A stretch of DNA of 64,000 bases from Cryptomeria japonica (lineage: Eukaryota > Streptophyta > Pinopsida > Cupressales > Cupressaceae), in contig NC_081411.1 of assembly GCF_030272615.1 (NCBI RefSeq), positions 828,932,897-828,996,896 of the forward strand. The letters are read 5' to 3'. Made by a program: the position numbers and the translations under genes. This document shows, in pieces, positions 21,293-33,778 of the stretch (positions within the stretch are counted from its first letter, which is position 1; the number at the start of each line of letters is the position of its first letter). The notes beneath the pieces were generated by a model. That model worked only from the letters and a program-made list of their open reading frames with translations. It made no database searches and had not been told where the DNA came from.

Positions 21293-22078
21293 TGGTGCAA
21301 TAACTGTTAAGGAGGGACCTCAAAGAGATCATTCCGGACTGGGCAACAAGAGTAAACACAACAGAAACAAGAAGATATGATGGAGGCAATGCAGATTTGA
21401 ATGAATTAAATCATAAAAACTGATTACAGATAATCGGTTGCATCCGGGTTACAAGATTCAACTCACTGACCTACCACATACATGCTCAATTACAGAATTG
21501 GTTGACTTCGGACCCCAAAATCCTAAGATATATCTTCTATGTTCTATCTGACTTGATCTCTAATGCTCAATTACAATGATTTATGTGATCCAAGAAGATT
21601 CGGTCAACCGAAAAGGGATCAAATGCCGAAGAACAAGATCAAACGTGTAAACCAACAGGTCGGCCTCCGCCAAAGAGATTCCTCCAGAAAATCCAAAGGA
21701 TGAAGTGCGGATCAAAGGAAGGTCTGCCACATGCCAAGAAACATTGGAATCCACGAACTGAGGCTCCGCAAGCTACGAAAAGGGTCTGCAAGATTCTCCA
21801 AAAGAAAAATAGGTCCAGGCGGTTCCTGTGTCCAAATCCAGAGAACTGTTTCGGAATCTAGAATTGATAACTTGCTGAAAAATGATCCAAATGTTCCGCG
21901 GTTTAGGAATAAGGAAGATGATCATGTCCTCAAGTAAAATCCAGCTCTGCAAGATACGGTGAGCCAATGCAAGAAATTACAGAAAGAAATGTTGAAATTG
22001 CAAAATAAAAAAACAAACTGAAAATAAATGTTTTTGGTTGATGGAAGATTGCCAAGAACCGGGGATGCTCCTGCATCA
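21293..22078. mobile_element. 786-bp solo-LTR-like insertion in the 3' giant LTR
   Basis: The sister LTR lacks this segment (site near 13329). Ends are TGGTGCA...TGCATCA, that is TG...CA with a 7-bp imperfect inverted terminus. Flanks are GTATA (21288-21292) and CTATA (22079-22083), a 5-bp duplication with one mismatch. No convincing ORF. A solo LTR of an unidentified family is the best reading; strand unknown. Confidence 0.65.
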
Positions 22079-23363
22079 CTATAGTTTTAAAAGAGTTAAT
22101 TAAAGTTAGAATAGCATCATCATCACAAAAGCTAGACAATGTTGAGTTCATAATTCCTTCATGATGATCTATCAAGCCTACAAAGTGGAAGTTAAAGGTG
22201 AAATCCTAGTCATCATCCCACCAATTAGATGAATTACACCTCAGCACGTCCAGATTCAATGTACCAGACTCACCCATGATGGCACAAACTTTGAGACACC
22301 TACCCCTATCATCTTGGTCGAATGTTCCAGAGAAGACATGTGTCAAAGTGTTGCAATTGTTTCATTGGCCAAATTGAGTTTGTTGTAACAAACCCTAATT
22401 AGGGTTTTCATTGTAAAATCTCGGCCATTGATCTCAAATTAATTTGAGCCATTGAATTGTATTGAGAGCATTATAAAAGTCTCAAGCTCTTCATTCGTAA
22501 AGGTTAATAGTGCTAGAATAGTTCATAGTTAGCAAATAGTGAATAGTAGTAGGAGAAGAATAGGAGATAGATTAGAAGTTAGAGTAGATTAGGAGAAGGA
22601 ATAATTGTTGTTATAACTTGTAAATGAGATACTCTTTTCATTGAAGTTGTGGTGAAATTTGTTATTTCAACAAGCCTCATGGTTCTATTTTTCATTTTGT
22701 TTTCATGTGTATTAGTTTGAATGGAGGAATTTGTTGAATGCATTTATGTGGAATCCGTTTATTCCATACCACTAGCCTCTTGTTGATTGTAAGTGTGCCT
22801 TGCGTGGTAAACTAGAGTGACATGAGCTTAAATTCAAATTGTTATGCGTCCATTGTTTATGCATCAACTCAAATGGTGAGCAATGTTTGATGGTAATGAT
22901 TTGAACATCTTTGAAATGTCCTTAGAAGATTGCACTGAGCTTGTGTCAAATTTTTCAAGTTGATGGCGAGAGCTTGCACAGTAAGATTCCATCTAATCAT
23001 TCATCCGTCCTCTTACATTCTAGGCCTTAGAATAGACTCTCTCAACCCTTCATCTTTTGCCCTTTTTTCAAACTCAAGCTAGTCTAGGACAAAAAGCATC
23101 ATCATATTGCAACATTAGATGACCAAGTTCCAGCGATTCAAGAATTCGACAATTCACGTAAGTCCCTCTGTGATACCAACAATCACATCAACCAATTGTT
23201 CTTATCCACGTATCGTGACCCGATATTTGTGAACCTTGGAGTTGTCTCAAGTGATCGTTAAGCTAATCTTCAACATTTGAGTAACTTTGTTCAAGAGAGG
23301 ATAAGATACTTTTGGGTATTTTATTCTGTGTTCGCACGTGCGTATAATCACATGAACAATACC

Positions 23364-24713
23364 ATCTAGGATGATAGGCATACAGTTGTAAAGAACCTTA
23401 TCATTTACAAATGGATGATATTGTTGGTACTGGGATCAACAATGAAGAAGAAATTTTTGATAGCCTTTCATGATGTTCCCATGGAGGGTCACCCAAGCTA
23501 CTTCAAGACATATAGGTAGATTTGGGAGCGGTTTACTTGGAAACGACTCGACATAAGTTCTTAAGTATGTAAGGGAGTATTCTACTTGCCAACAGAACAA
23601 ACATGAACACTCCTTACCAGTTTCTTTTTTGTAGCCCTTACCCATTCTTGATTGGAAATGAGAGTGAATTTCATGGATTTTATCACGGTTTTGCCCAAGG
23701 CCCAAGGCAGGGATTGTATCTATGTTGTGGTTGGTAGATTAACAAAATTTGCTCATTTCTTTGTAGTTTCAACCACATATACAACAATGCAAGATTTGTC
23801 TTTTAAAGAGGTATTTAGACTTCATGGGATGCCACTGAGCATAGTTAGTGACAAAGACAGTAAGTTCTTGAGTCATTTTAGGTAGGAACTCTTTAGATTG
23901 AGTGGGACTGAGCTCACTCCAAGAACCAACTATCACCCACAAATAGATGGGCAAATTGAGATTGTTAACAAGTGGGTGGAAGGATAACTTAGGAATTACA
24001 TAGTAGGGAAGAAAAAGGCATGGGTTAAGTGGTTACATTTGGTGGAGTATTGTTAGAATACCACTTATCATATGTCTATTTAGATGACATCATTCATGGA
24101 TCTTTATGGGTATGAGACAACCAACTTCCTAGATTTGTTATTTGGGGACAATAGAGTGCCTAAGATGAAGGACTTGCTTCAAAAGAGTCGGGATATATTG
24201 AAGACCTCAAAGGAAAACATACAAAAGCTGTAGAACCAAGAGAAGCAATATGTAGATCAAAACAAAGTTGAGCATTCTTTTGAGGTAGGGGATATGGTGT
24301 ATTTGATGCTGCAACCATACATACAATCCATTCTCAAGAAGAGTGGTGCAGAGAAGTTAAATCACGTTATTATGGCCCATTCAGGATCTCATGAAGAGTG
24401 GGAGAAGTAGTTTATGGATTAGAGTTACTAGCGGAGAGTAGTGTGGATAATGTCTCACCTCGACAAGGCATTGGGATATAATGTGATAACTTTTGTGGAG
24501 CTTCCCCCTCTTGATGAAGAAGGGAAATTGGTTTTGGTACCTAAGGCTATCATTAACACTAGAGAGTACACTTTGTGGAAGAGAACCATCAGAGAGTATT
24601 TGGTTAAGTGAAAGAATTTACCATTGGAGGATGCAACATGGGAGAGCAATCCGATTTTGCATCTTCTAGAGTTGAGATTGCTAGTGGGCAAGCAATGTTG
24701 GGGAGGGTGGACT
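23364..24713 (+). pseudogene. Chromovirus integrase and chromodomain
   Basis: Continuation of the pol gene interrupted at 83. In order: remnant of the zinc-binding region (HDVPMEGHPSYFKTYR), the integrase core start (VNFMDFITVLPKAQGRD, then YVVVGRLTKFAHFF), the distal core (TNYHPQIDGQIE), a C-terminal segment, and a chromodomain-like tail near 24530-24690 (INTREYTLWKRTIREYLVK, stop, KNLPLEDATWE). A C-terminal chromodomain marks Ty3/gypsy chromoviruses, where it is thought to target chromatin. Many stops and frameshifts; TGA at about 24609 replaces the Trp usual in chromodomains. Not functional. Confidence 0.85.
24700..24713 (+). other. Polypurine tract of the chromovirus
   Basis: TGGGGAGGGTGGAC directly before the LTR start TGTAATGTCC; the expected site for plus-strand priming. 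Confidence 0.75.
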
Positions 24714-26051
24714 GTAATGTCCATTTCCTAACCAAATTTAGTTATTAGGGTTAGTCTATCTCTGGGTTCTCATATATTAATAGGGATGATTAGAGTACCC
24801 ATGTTGGGTTGTTTGTCTCGAGGTTCAGACAACATGTTTAAAGTTTTTTGGAGAAAATTCAGAAATTATTTTGTAATATTCCAAAAGTTACTAAGTTTAT
24901 TTAATATTAAACTTAGATATGTTTTCTAAAGTGACTTTATAATATTAAGTCACTTAACCCTCATAGGGATACCTCTTTTTTGGTGAGATAAAGTTATATT
25001 GAAAGGATAAATTAAAACCAACTTAAGTGGGAAACCCTAAAGTGGCGTTGGAAAGGAGAGAAACCCTAGCTAGGGCATAAGGAATGTAAGTGCTATTTAA
25101 AAGACATTTGGAGTTCATTTTAGACTATGTTGATTATTATTTCTCTTCCTCGCAAGGATTTTGACCGAGCCTTAGGGTTTATAGCAGCACTCTGTGAAGA
25201 TGAAAGCCTTCATGAAGAAGTGCATCTACGAGAGTGAAAGATCTCTCTAGGGTGTTGTGGAAATCTCAACTCAGGGGTTTCATTTGAGCATCAAGAAAGT
25301 CCACTTTTGAGGAGTTTTTTATTGTGATTTCTAAGCGAGTTGCCTCCTTTCCTGGCCACACCATTTGGGCATCATTTTAGAGTGCTGGAGGGGTCATATC
25401 TACTTCTATCAATGTGGGTTTTAAGTTTTTTCTCTTGACAACAGAGAAGACAATTGTTCTTATAGTTTTTAAGGGTTTGTGAGATCATTATCAACAATTT
25501 TTTGCCTATAACTAGGCCGTACATTTCTCTTCAAGGCATGGTATTCCTAAGCCAAATCGCTTAGGTTTTGGATGGTTATTTATATGCTTTAGAGGCGCCC
25601 AAGTCATATTTCCTTGTTAAGACAATTTTTTGGGTTGAGACAACAAGTTTGAGGTTGTTGGAACTTGTTTTCCGAGTCACCTAGTTGGCTGCTACCTCTA
25701 TTTTCAGACCTACAGTTGGTTGTTTCAAAGCTTCTTTCATAAAACTATCAAAGGGCTTTTTTTGGGTATGTTAAAATCTGATATGTAGAACACTTTTTTG
25801 AACTGGGGTACTCAAATATACATAAATCTTGTAATTTTAGACCTACAATAAATCTAGAAAATTATTGTTGAAAGTGGTATTTTGTTGTTTGCACTTATTC
25901 CCAACATTTCTAGATGATAAATTTTTCTAGATAACTAGTATATGTTTTCATAAGTTGTTTTTAATATATTTCATGTAAGCAATAAATCAAAGAAAGAAAT
26001 AAAACACAAAAAGTGCAGATTATTGTGTTCCAGAAAGGGTGAGACATTACA
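24714..26051 (+). repeat. 3' LTR of the chromovirus
   Basis: Starts TGTAATGTCC and ends GAGACATTACA, giving a 9-bp inverted terminus (TGTAATGTC/GACATTACA), 1,338 bp. A TATA-like CTATTTAAAAG lies near 25092. The 5' LTR is outside the window, so age and target duplication cannot be read. Confidence 0.85.
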
Positions 26052-28880
26052 CTAATCTTGTTTTTTTGTGTGGCATGCAATTTTTAGGGTTCTATCTATA
26101 TTTGTCATGCTATGTGTGTAGGCAAGAAGCCATGTAATATTGTTAAATGGAAGAAGATTTGTCTTAGTGATTGAGAACTAGAGAAGGGATGAAGGATGAA
26201 AATTAGATAGCATGTGAAACTGAGTAACATAGTTTACATAGACAAGTGTGAAGTGCTCTCAATGGGTGGAAGAAAATGTTCAATGTGGCAATATTGGGGT
26301 TGGAGCACATGTGGGTAGATGTTGTTAGAGTTCAAGTGTCAAGGTGATCAAAACATGTTTGGCATCAATTTGCTTGTTTAATTGGCTACAATTTTTTAGA
26401 AGCAAGATTGGGAGGTAGTTAACAAGGTTTTAATGACAAATATAGTTGAAGAGTGCTCCTTGTGTTTCTCTAAGTGATAACTATAGTTGAAGGTTTTCCT
26501 CATGTCTCTAAGTGGCAATATCCATCAAGGAGTGCGCTTGGTAGTGAATTTTCAAGGTCTAGGTGTCAATGTTTTAGATGAAGCGCACCTTAGATATTAT
26601 TTCTCAAGTTAAATGATTCTTGATGAGGACAAATGAGTAGTGGTAAAGAGAGTCGAGAAGTGTGCCGAGTTGGCCATATCAATGTTTTAAGCTTGCAAAT
26701 ACAATCTAGGAGGGTGTGTAAACCAAATTAACCCACTTTTAAGTGGCAAGCACCCTCTTGAAGTGCATCTACGAGCATAGGACCAAAATAAAAGTGTCAA
26801 TCATCATCTAGGGGTACACCTAGGACAAATATACCATGTTTAAGTGATAGAGGCCTAAATAAAGCACATCAAGCAAGTGATTGCCATGGTTCAAGTGGCA
26901 AAAGAAACTTTAGATGAAGCGCACCAGGCAACTGATTGTCACGGTTCAAGTGGCAAAAGCAACTTTGGAAAGATACCCACATGCATCGATTATGTTTCTA
27001 GTTCTTTACTCTTTGAATATATTTGACAAGATTTTTCAAGTTTTCTATGTAGGAAAGATCTCTCATGAGTGTTTCTCATTGAACATTGATTTTCAATAGC
27101 ACGAGTTAAAAACATTATATGTTTCTCTCTTTTAATGTGATTTCATTGATTATGTTAAAAACATATAATGGAACTGAGCTTTGTATAGAGGTCATTAGTT
27201 TGCCTAGGTTGATAATCAATGTATCATCTCTAGGTTAATGTTGCTATTCCTTTAAAATAATGTGCATTTATTTATCGATTTTTTATATTTAGTTGGTAGG
27301 TATGTTTTATCTTTGTAAAATTAAATTAAATTTTTTAATTTACAAATCTATATACTCACTTGTGAGATGAGTTGTTACCAACCTTGTGCTCATACACAAG
27401 ACAAAATGATAGGGAAAACATCATTTCCTTATTCTATTATTGCAAGACTCCCCAAAAATAATGTTTAGTGTTAATAACTATGTATTTTGTCAATAACATA
27501 GTGCTTAGGATTAGTTTCTGAATAAGTTTCCCTTAAAAATTTGAAGAAAAGTTTCACCTCACATAGCGTTTCAGTTTGAGATGTCTTGAAAAAGACTAAA
27601 ATGCTAATATGTTTGGAATTATTTGTATTTTTATCTTATTTTATTTCCAAAATAAGGTGACTTTAGTTTTACAACACAAAATGCTTATAAAGCATATAAA
27701 TAAATCCCATTTTAGAAGATAAAAAACTAAGGAACTAGGTACTTAGCTGATGGAATAATAATGAAGATGGAAATTTTATCTAATGCAAATTACACTTATG
27801 TAAAAAACATTAAATTTGGTATGCTTTATATTTAGAATTTTGTGCAAGATTTTAACTAACTTTGGTTTATTTCACATTGCATGGCTCTAATCCTTGTCAT
27901 GCAATCCTAATCTAGTGTATTGTAAAATTTTGCTCTCCAATTTGTTGTGTTCTTTACTCTGCTAACTATTCCCCTAGTTAGACCTTGCTATATTTCACGT
28001 GCTCAAACAATTCCTCTTGATCAAGAAGAAAAATAAGAAAAATATAACACCGTTATAGTTTGGGAGCCCATTCTTGATGGTTGGGAACTTCCAAAAGGGT
28101 AGGATGAACCCCTTGATAATGACCCTTCTCCTCTCATTAGTGTTAAGTGTTTTTGTACAGAAACATGACCACTTATTTTCTTTTTGGGCTTCAACATGTT
28201 AGTACTAGTTTTGGTACCTGTGAAGGGTGGAAAGTTAAGGCTTCACAAAAATGTATGTAAAACCACTAAATTCACGAGGTTAACCCTTTACATGTACACA
28301 ATTCAATTAAAGAAATGGTTGAGATGCTAATTAGATTCGTGCATTTGATTTCTCTTTTAGAGTTGAAGTTGTATTTAAATTGTAAAGTTGGATCTAGTGT
28401 AAATAATGGGGAATTGAAGCAAAACACCAATGACAGAGTGTTCTAGATTTCAAATAGAGCTATAGACAGATTTGAGAAGGGAAAATGAATTGGAACCTGT
28501 AGTTGAAAATTCAAGCCAAATTTTCAAGACTAGGAGGGTGGGGCGCCCTGGTCCTGCATTTTCCGAGCATACAAGCAAGATATTTTCCCGACAGGGAGAC
28601 AAAATTTATTGTCAAAAGATCAAGCAAGATTCTTGGGATTGGGGCGGTGGGAGCTACTCGGTCCTTTGCTTTTGTGCTTCAAAATACTGAACCTATTTGT
28701 TGACATCTATTTTTGTAGGAATCTTCGATCTCAACACCTAAATCAATGTCCTACACAATGAGAGAGAAAATGATTGTGGATAGGGGTTTTCCTTGGGTCA
28801 AACCTTAGTTTAGGAATTAACCTTGAAATTGAAATAATAATTGAAATGAAAATGGAATTGAATTGCAACATAATACTTTC
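26052..28880. other. Non-coding decayed sequence
   Basis: No gene, LTR boundary or conserved domain is recognised. Between 26400 and 26970 the words AAGTGGCAA and GAAGCGCACC recur; a 55-bp unit (ATTGCCATGGTTCAAGTGGC...) is tandemly duplicated at 26880 and 26935. Short frames here (26914, 28472, 28774) look random. Confidence 0.5.
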
Positions 28881-29911
28881 TGTTGATGTGTTTTTTATGC
28901 ACATGCAAACGCAAAATAAAATACCCAAAAGTATCTTATCCTCTCTTGAACAAAGCTTCTCAGATGCTGAAGATTGGCTTAAGGATCACTTGAGACAACT
29001 CCAAGGCTTTGGTATGTCATGTCATGACTTGTGGATAATCACAGTTGGTTGATGTGATTGTTGGTATCACAAAGGGACTTCATTGAATTGTTGAATGCTT
29101 GAATCGTTGGAACTTCATCATCTGATATTGCAATCTTGTGATGCTTTTGTCCTAAACTAGTTTGAATTAAAAAAATGACAAAAGATGAAGGGTCGAGAGA
29201 GTCTATTCTAAGACCTAGAATGAAAGAAGATGAGTGAATGATTAGATGGGATACTACTGGGCGTGGTCTCACCATCAACTTGAACAATTTGACACAAGCT
29301 CCGTGCAATCTTCTAAGGACAATTAAAAGATGTTCAAATCATTACCATCAAATAGTTCTCACCATTCAAGTTAATGCATAAACAATGGACACATAACAAT
29401 TCAAATTTAATCTCATATCACTCCAATTGACCACACAAGGCTCACTTACAATCAGCAAGAGGCTAGTGGTATAGACTAAACGGATCCCATACAAATACAT
29501 TCAACAAATTCTAAACATCCTCTTTAATCAACATGAAAGCAAATTGAGAAGTAGAACCATGAGGCTTGTTGAAATAACAAATTTCACCACAACTTCAATG
29601 AAAACAGTATCTCATTTACAAGTCATAACAACAATTCTTCCTTCTCCTAATCTATTGTAACTTCAAATCTATCTCCTATTCTTCTCCTACTACAATTCAC
29701 TATTTTCTAACTATTAACTATTCTAGCACTATTAACCTTTAGAGATGAAGAGTTTGAGCCTTTTATAATACTCTCAATACAATTCAATGACTCAGATCAA
29801 TTTGAGATCAATGATCGATATTTTACAATAAAAACCCTAATTAGGGTTTGTTACAACAAACTCAATTTGGCCAATGAAATAATTGCAACACTTTGACACA
29901 TGTCTTTGTAT
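28881..29911 (-). repeat. Truncated giant-LTR 3' end, inverted
   Basis: Read on the minus strand it matches 13590-14616: the CATGTGTCAAAG.TTGCAATTATTTC run, GGCCAAATTGAGTTTGTTG, the double telo-box (29832-29849), AATAGTTAG words, CTTGCTGATTG, CAAGAGAGGATAAGATAC and the end CACATCAACA (28890-28881). Similarity stops near 29911, so the 5' ~3.7 kb of the LTR is missing. Confidence 0.8.
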
Positions 29912-31100
29912 CAAGGGGTAAATGAAGCGTAAATAACATAATTAGATTATCAGAGCGAATCACCAACTCTAACCTAATCAAATTACTCCTAAATTACAAT
30001 GAAATAACATCAAATCAATTGTATAATAAAATTAAATCTAATTTAAACTCCCTCAATTGATGTGATTGAAGCTTCCATTGCTGTTCTCCATTGTTGTTGG
30101 TGTGGGTGACTCTCAGGTATTGCACTTGATTTCCAGCATAAGATGGACAACAATTTTGAAGATTATGATTCTAGATTGAATTGATAAAATGATGTTGTTT
30201 ATATAGTTTTTCAACATAGAAGGAGGGATGATTTGAAGTCAAGTGTTGATTGATAGACAACTGAAATTGATTGATTTGTTTACTCATTTTGATTGATCCG
30301 TTAACAAGGTTGATTGCGGAGTCAACAAGATAGATTGACTAGTGAATTGAATAGACTAGTTAGTTGACTCAGTTGATGAATCAGATGATTGAATTGATTG
30401 GAGAGATAAGTGGATTGATTGATCAGTAGACTAAATAGATGGATTAGAAAACTGAAATGATTGATTAGTCATAAAAAGTTGATTTTGAGTGAAAATGGGA
30501 GATTGATGAGTTGACTGATTAGATAACTGATTTGATCAATCAGTTCTGATTTTAGCACGTGTTGTAGGATTTTGAAATTGAATTTGATTTTCATTTTCAA
30601 TTTGGATTTGAATTTGGTCTTTCGAATGCTGAAATGCACATGAAATTAATTGAAATTCAAATTTGATGAAATATGAATTTGGATGAAATGAAGTGAAATT
30701 CGAATTTGGGGAAAAATGAAATGAAATTAGATGGAATTATTTGGAATTATAATTTGGGGATTTGGAAGAATTAAATTAATTAATTAAATAATTTAAATGA
30801 AATTATTTAATCATAGGAAATTAAATTAATTAAATAATAAAGATTATGTAACTAAGCAAAATGTTGCAATTAATTAAATAATTGATATTTAATTAACAAC
30901 TGAGATAGGGTTAATTGATTAAATGATAGGAATTTGATGATTAGAAATGTTAAATGTGATGATTAGAAGAAATATTTAATTTAATCAAATAATTAAAGAA
31001 TTACTTAATTAAATAGACGAATAATTAGTGTAGAATTAATAAGACATCTTTAGGTGTTTACATTTGCCCCTCTTTGACACAATGTCAAAACGATGTTGTT
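29912..31100. other. AT-rich, simple-sequence-like region
   Basis: No gene. 30180-30560 is full of degenerate GATT/TTGA words (TTGATTGATT, GTTGACTGATT); 30600-31030 is rich in AAATTAATTAAATAATT and GAAATTCAAATTTG. 31062 begins a TTTGCCCCTCTTTGACACAA stretch of a kind often seen at plant LTR edges, but no partner is found in the window. Confidence 0.5.
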
Positions 31101-31589
31101 TCAAAGAAAACGAAATTTTTTCTGCCCTAGTATGCTTCGACGACATTTAGGGTAAAAATATGCCCCCTCGGAAAAAGTGGTCGAAAATTTATGGAACAAA
31201 GACCTTTTTTTCGAAATTGTGCTAGTACTCGATAATGTGAAGTTTGGTAAAAATTGAATCTTATTTGGTATGGCTACAACTGCATTGAAGTTGCAAGGGT
31301 CCACGACCATTAGGGTGACAAAAATCCTAATTTTGAGCTTTATATTGAAAATTGGTATTGATTTGAGCTCATTTGCACTCATTTGGTTTGTAAGAATTCC
31401 TCAAGATTATAGTGCTTTCTGTGTCCTTGGAGTGAGATGGTGGGTCATAGAGCGAGCTTGCATTTGTTCGAGCGAGTGCGATCGTATCAAAGACCTGGCA
31501 CTGGCGACATGGTGAGTTTTAAAAAATTATGTCATTTTTTGTTTGTTTTTTTCCAAATTTTTCATCCTTGTTTGGAAGAGTCAAAATTA

Positions 31590-31850
31590 TCTAATTCACA
31601 ATTGATGATCGATTTATTCGCATTTGATAATAATAATTCGCAATTGATATAGTAAATTCGCACTTGCTTAAATTGGCTGCAATTGCTTTTCTTGATTCGC
31701 AATTGCCTTAATTGATTCACAATTGAAATTTTTAGTTCACACTTGCTAATTTTGGTTCGCATTTGCCTTAATTGATTTGCAATTGAAAATATTAATTCGC
31801 ATTTTCTTATATCAGTTCACATATGCTTATATCACTTAGCATTTGACATA
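31590..31850. repeat. Degenerate ~20-25 bp repeat built on AATTCGCAATTG
   Basis: Variants of AATTCGCAATTG and TTCGCATTTGCCTTAATTG recur about ten times with irregular spacing. It lies just upstream of the plant mobile domain pseudogene. Confidence 0.6.
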
Positions 31851-31949
31851 ATATGAATTTATTTTTGTGTTTTCTCGTGATGCGAATGACGTATCTTATT
31901 CATTATGTTTTTTCAAAGATGCAGGAGAATTATCTAGTCTTGATGGCGA

Positions 31950-32593
31950 GATAGTCTAGGCCAGATGGTCTTGATCGACGTCATGAGTTAGATGCAGAGG
32001 ATACTGCTTTGCTTCGATGGGTTGGATTGTATCATATAGTGCACTTGCTTGAGGTTACAACCAACACGACCATGATTACTGCTTTGATTGAGTGGTGACT
32101 TTTAGAGACTTGTTCATTTCATCTTCCAATAGGTGAGGCGTCTATCACACTTGAGGATGTGTGGTGTGTTCTGCACATTCCCATATTTGGTGCCTGAGTT
32201 ACTTTTGACTGCAGTGATAGGGTATCTACTTTGTGTGCGCTATTTGAGTGTTCCGAGGATGATCTTCATATCCGTGGTCGTTATGAGATTCATTGGGATG
32301 ATTTTGATTATGATGACCTCACCATTGTTCTTGGTTGCGATGTTACTGGATTATTGATCCCTGATAGATGTACCCATGGTTTCCCTATTGGATGGAGACG
32401 AGTGATTCACGATATGGTTATTGATAGACAAGTGCTTGCTTGGGGTCCCCGTCTTCTTGCTACTTTATATCATCAGATTCATGGGATTATATATTTGCAA
32501 CAGAAATCCATTGGATGTGGTGTTACCTTGCTCCAGATATGGGCATGGGAGCACATGGCTATATTTCGTCCTATCATACATAATGCAAAGTGA
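31950..32593 (+). pseudogene. Plant mobile domain (PMD, MAIN-like) pseudogene
   Basis: One frame from about 31970 to 32593 reads LRWVGLYHIVHLLEV, then FHLPIGEASITLEDVWCVL and later GVTLLQIWAWEHMAIFRP. These are the hallmarks of the plant mobile domain found in MAIN/MAIL1-type proteins and in many plant transposons. Two in-frame TGA stops interrupt it (32096 and 32195); both fit CpG decay of CGA. The N-terminal start is not clear and the domain ends early, so it is a fragment. PMD proteins act in nuclear silencing or development, or ride on transposons; here the element context favours a transposon origin. Confidence 0.75.
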
Positions 32594-33520
32594 AATTTTT
32601 TGTTGTGTCAAAATAGGTGAAATTGGAAGAATTGTTAGTTGTTAGATGGAGAATAGATTAGAAGAAATGATATGAAATGATAAATCAATTGAACCAACCT
32701 TTATTTATTTCAGAAGTAGATATGATGGAAACAATTTGATTGATAAGATTTTGATGAAAAAGTCTTCATTGCTTTATTCGTAGTGTAATACATTATTATC
32801 ATTGAGCCTTATTATGTAACAATGAAGCTTATTACACCAGGGTATGAGGAACCAAGATGTATAGATATCTCATTGAAAGAAACAAACAAGTAGCAGACAA
32901 GGATTGAACCCTCCATTCTGGGAATTACGCTAGGGGTCGAGGTATGTGTGACATTCACAAGCCGAATGCTCCTATCATAGACACTCGCTAGAGAAATTGC
33001 TCCAGAACTTCATTGGTTCAAACCACAAATAAGAAACAAAGAAAAATGATCATGCCCATCATGACTCCTCTAGTCACTTTTTTGGACATCTTTGAGTAGC
33101 TAAAAGCAATGATTTTCACCAATTTGATATAAGCGTCAACCAAAATAGACAAAACTTAGCAGTTGGACTGACTGGGTCTTTGCTTTGATATGTTTGATGT
33201 GTTTTTGATAATGTCTAGTTTTAGAAGTTTTGGACCCCGTTTAAGACTGACCTGTCTGGCTTCGAGTGTACCGATTTTGTTTAAGACAAGATGGTGATCA
33301 CATCGATAGTTTGATAGTGATTCGATAGATTAGACAATTGATCAACTTGATTGCAGATGTTTTGACAAGATAGTTGTATCCTTTGTTTAACTTCGTGCGA
33401 AGTGTTTAATATATATTTGCTAGGGTGTTTGATTCTTGTGAGACAATTTATTGCAAGTTTTTTAATTGATATTTGAATGTTTTTTGATTTTGTGGAACAA
33501 TATTTGATTATTTTTGGATT
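32594..33520. other. Non-coding sequence
   Basis: Nothing recognised. No long frame, LTR edge or repeat partner elsewhere in the window was found. Confidence 0.4.
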
Positions 33521-33525
33521 GATTT

Positions 33526-33778
33526 TTTCAGGACTTTATCTGAATGTTTAAGATTTTTTTCAGGACTTTGTTTGAATGTTTAATATTTTTTCAAGACTTT
33601 ATCTGAATGTTTAAGATTTTTTTAGGAATTTATCTAAATGTTTAAGATGTTTTAGGACTTTATCTGAATGTTTTTTTGGTTTTTTTAGGACTTTATCTAA
33701 ATGGTTAAGATTTTTTCAGGACTTTTTCTGAATGTTTTTTTTTTCAAGACCTTATCTAAGTGTTTAAGATTTTTTCAG
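33526..33778. repeat. Tandem repeat, about 31-bp unit, ~8 copies
   Basis: Units of the form TTCAGGACTTTATCTGAATG plus TTTAAGATTTTT recur eight times with length changes in the T runs. Confidence 0.85.

Larger units (their letters stand above)
84..23358 (+). mobile_element. LARD-like giant LTR element with nested insertions
   Basis: Two long direct repeats (84-14616 and 17899-23358) flank a 3.28 kb internal region (14617-17898). Both repeats begin in TTGTGATGTATTCAC and end in ...CA. After removal of nested insertions each repeat is about 4.7 kb, so the element was about 12.7 kb when it inserted. Flanking 5-mers are GTACC (79-83) and ATACC (23359-23363), a target duplication with one mismatch. 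The outer flanks join into one chromovirus integrase reading. Long LTRs with a 3-4 kb internal region lacking gag-pol match the architecture known as LARD (large retrotransposon derivative). The first two bases are CA instead of TG, probably mutated. Mobilisation would need enzymes from another element. Confidence 0.8.
17899..23358 (+). repeat. 3' giant LTR of the LARD-like element
   Basis: Starts TGTTGTGATGTATTCAC and ends CACATGAACA, 5,460 bp including a 786-bp insertion (21293-22078). It carries the pyrimidine tract (18120-18860), TATA at 19211, minisatellite (20280-20440), AAGTCGGCC/TATA promoter-like block (20496-20593) and double telo-box (22390-22407). No LTR-encoded protein is seen. 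Confidence 0.8.

Noticed and set aside
21731-21937. Basic 68-aa ORF in the 786-bp insertion
   Set aside because: Short, no domain, and no support from a partner copy.
17899-23358. Reading the second giant repeat as an independent element
   Set aside because: Its left flank does not match its right flank, whereas the outer flanks of the pair 84/23358 give a duplication and a continuous integrase frame.
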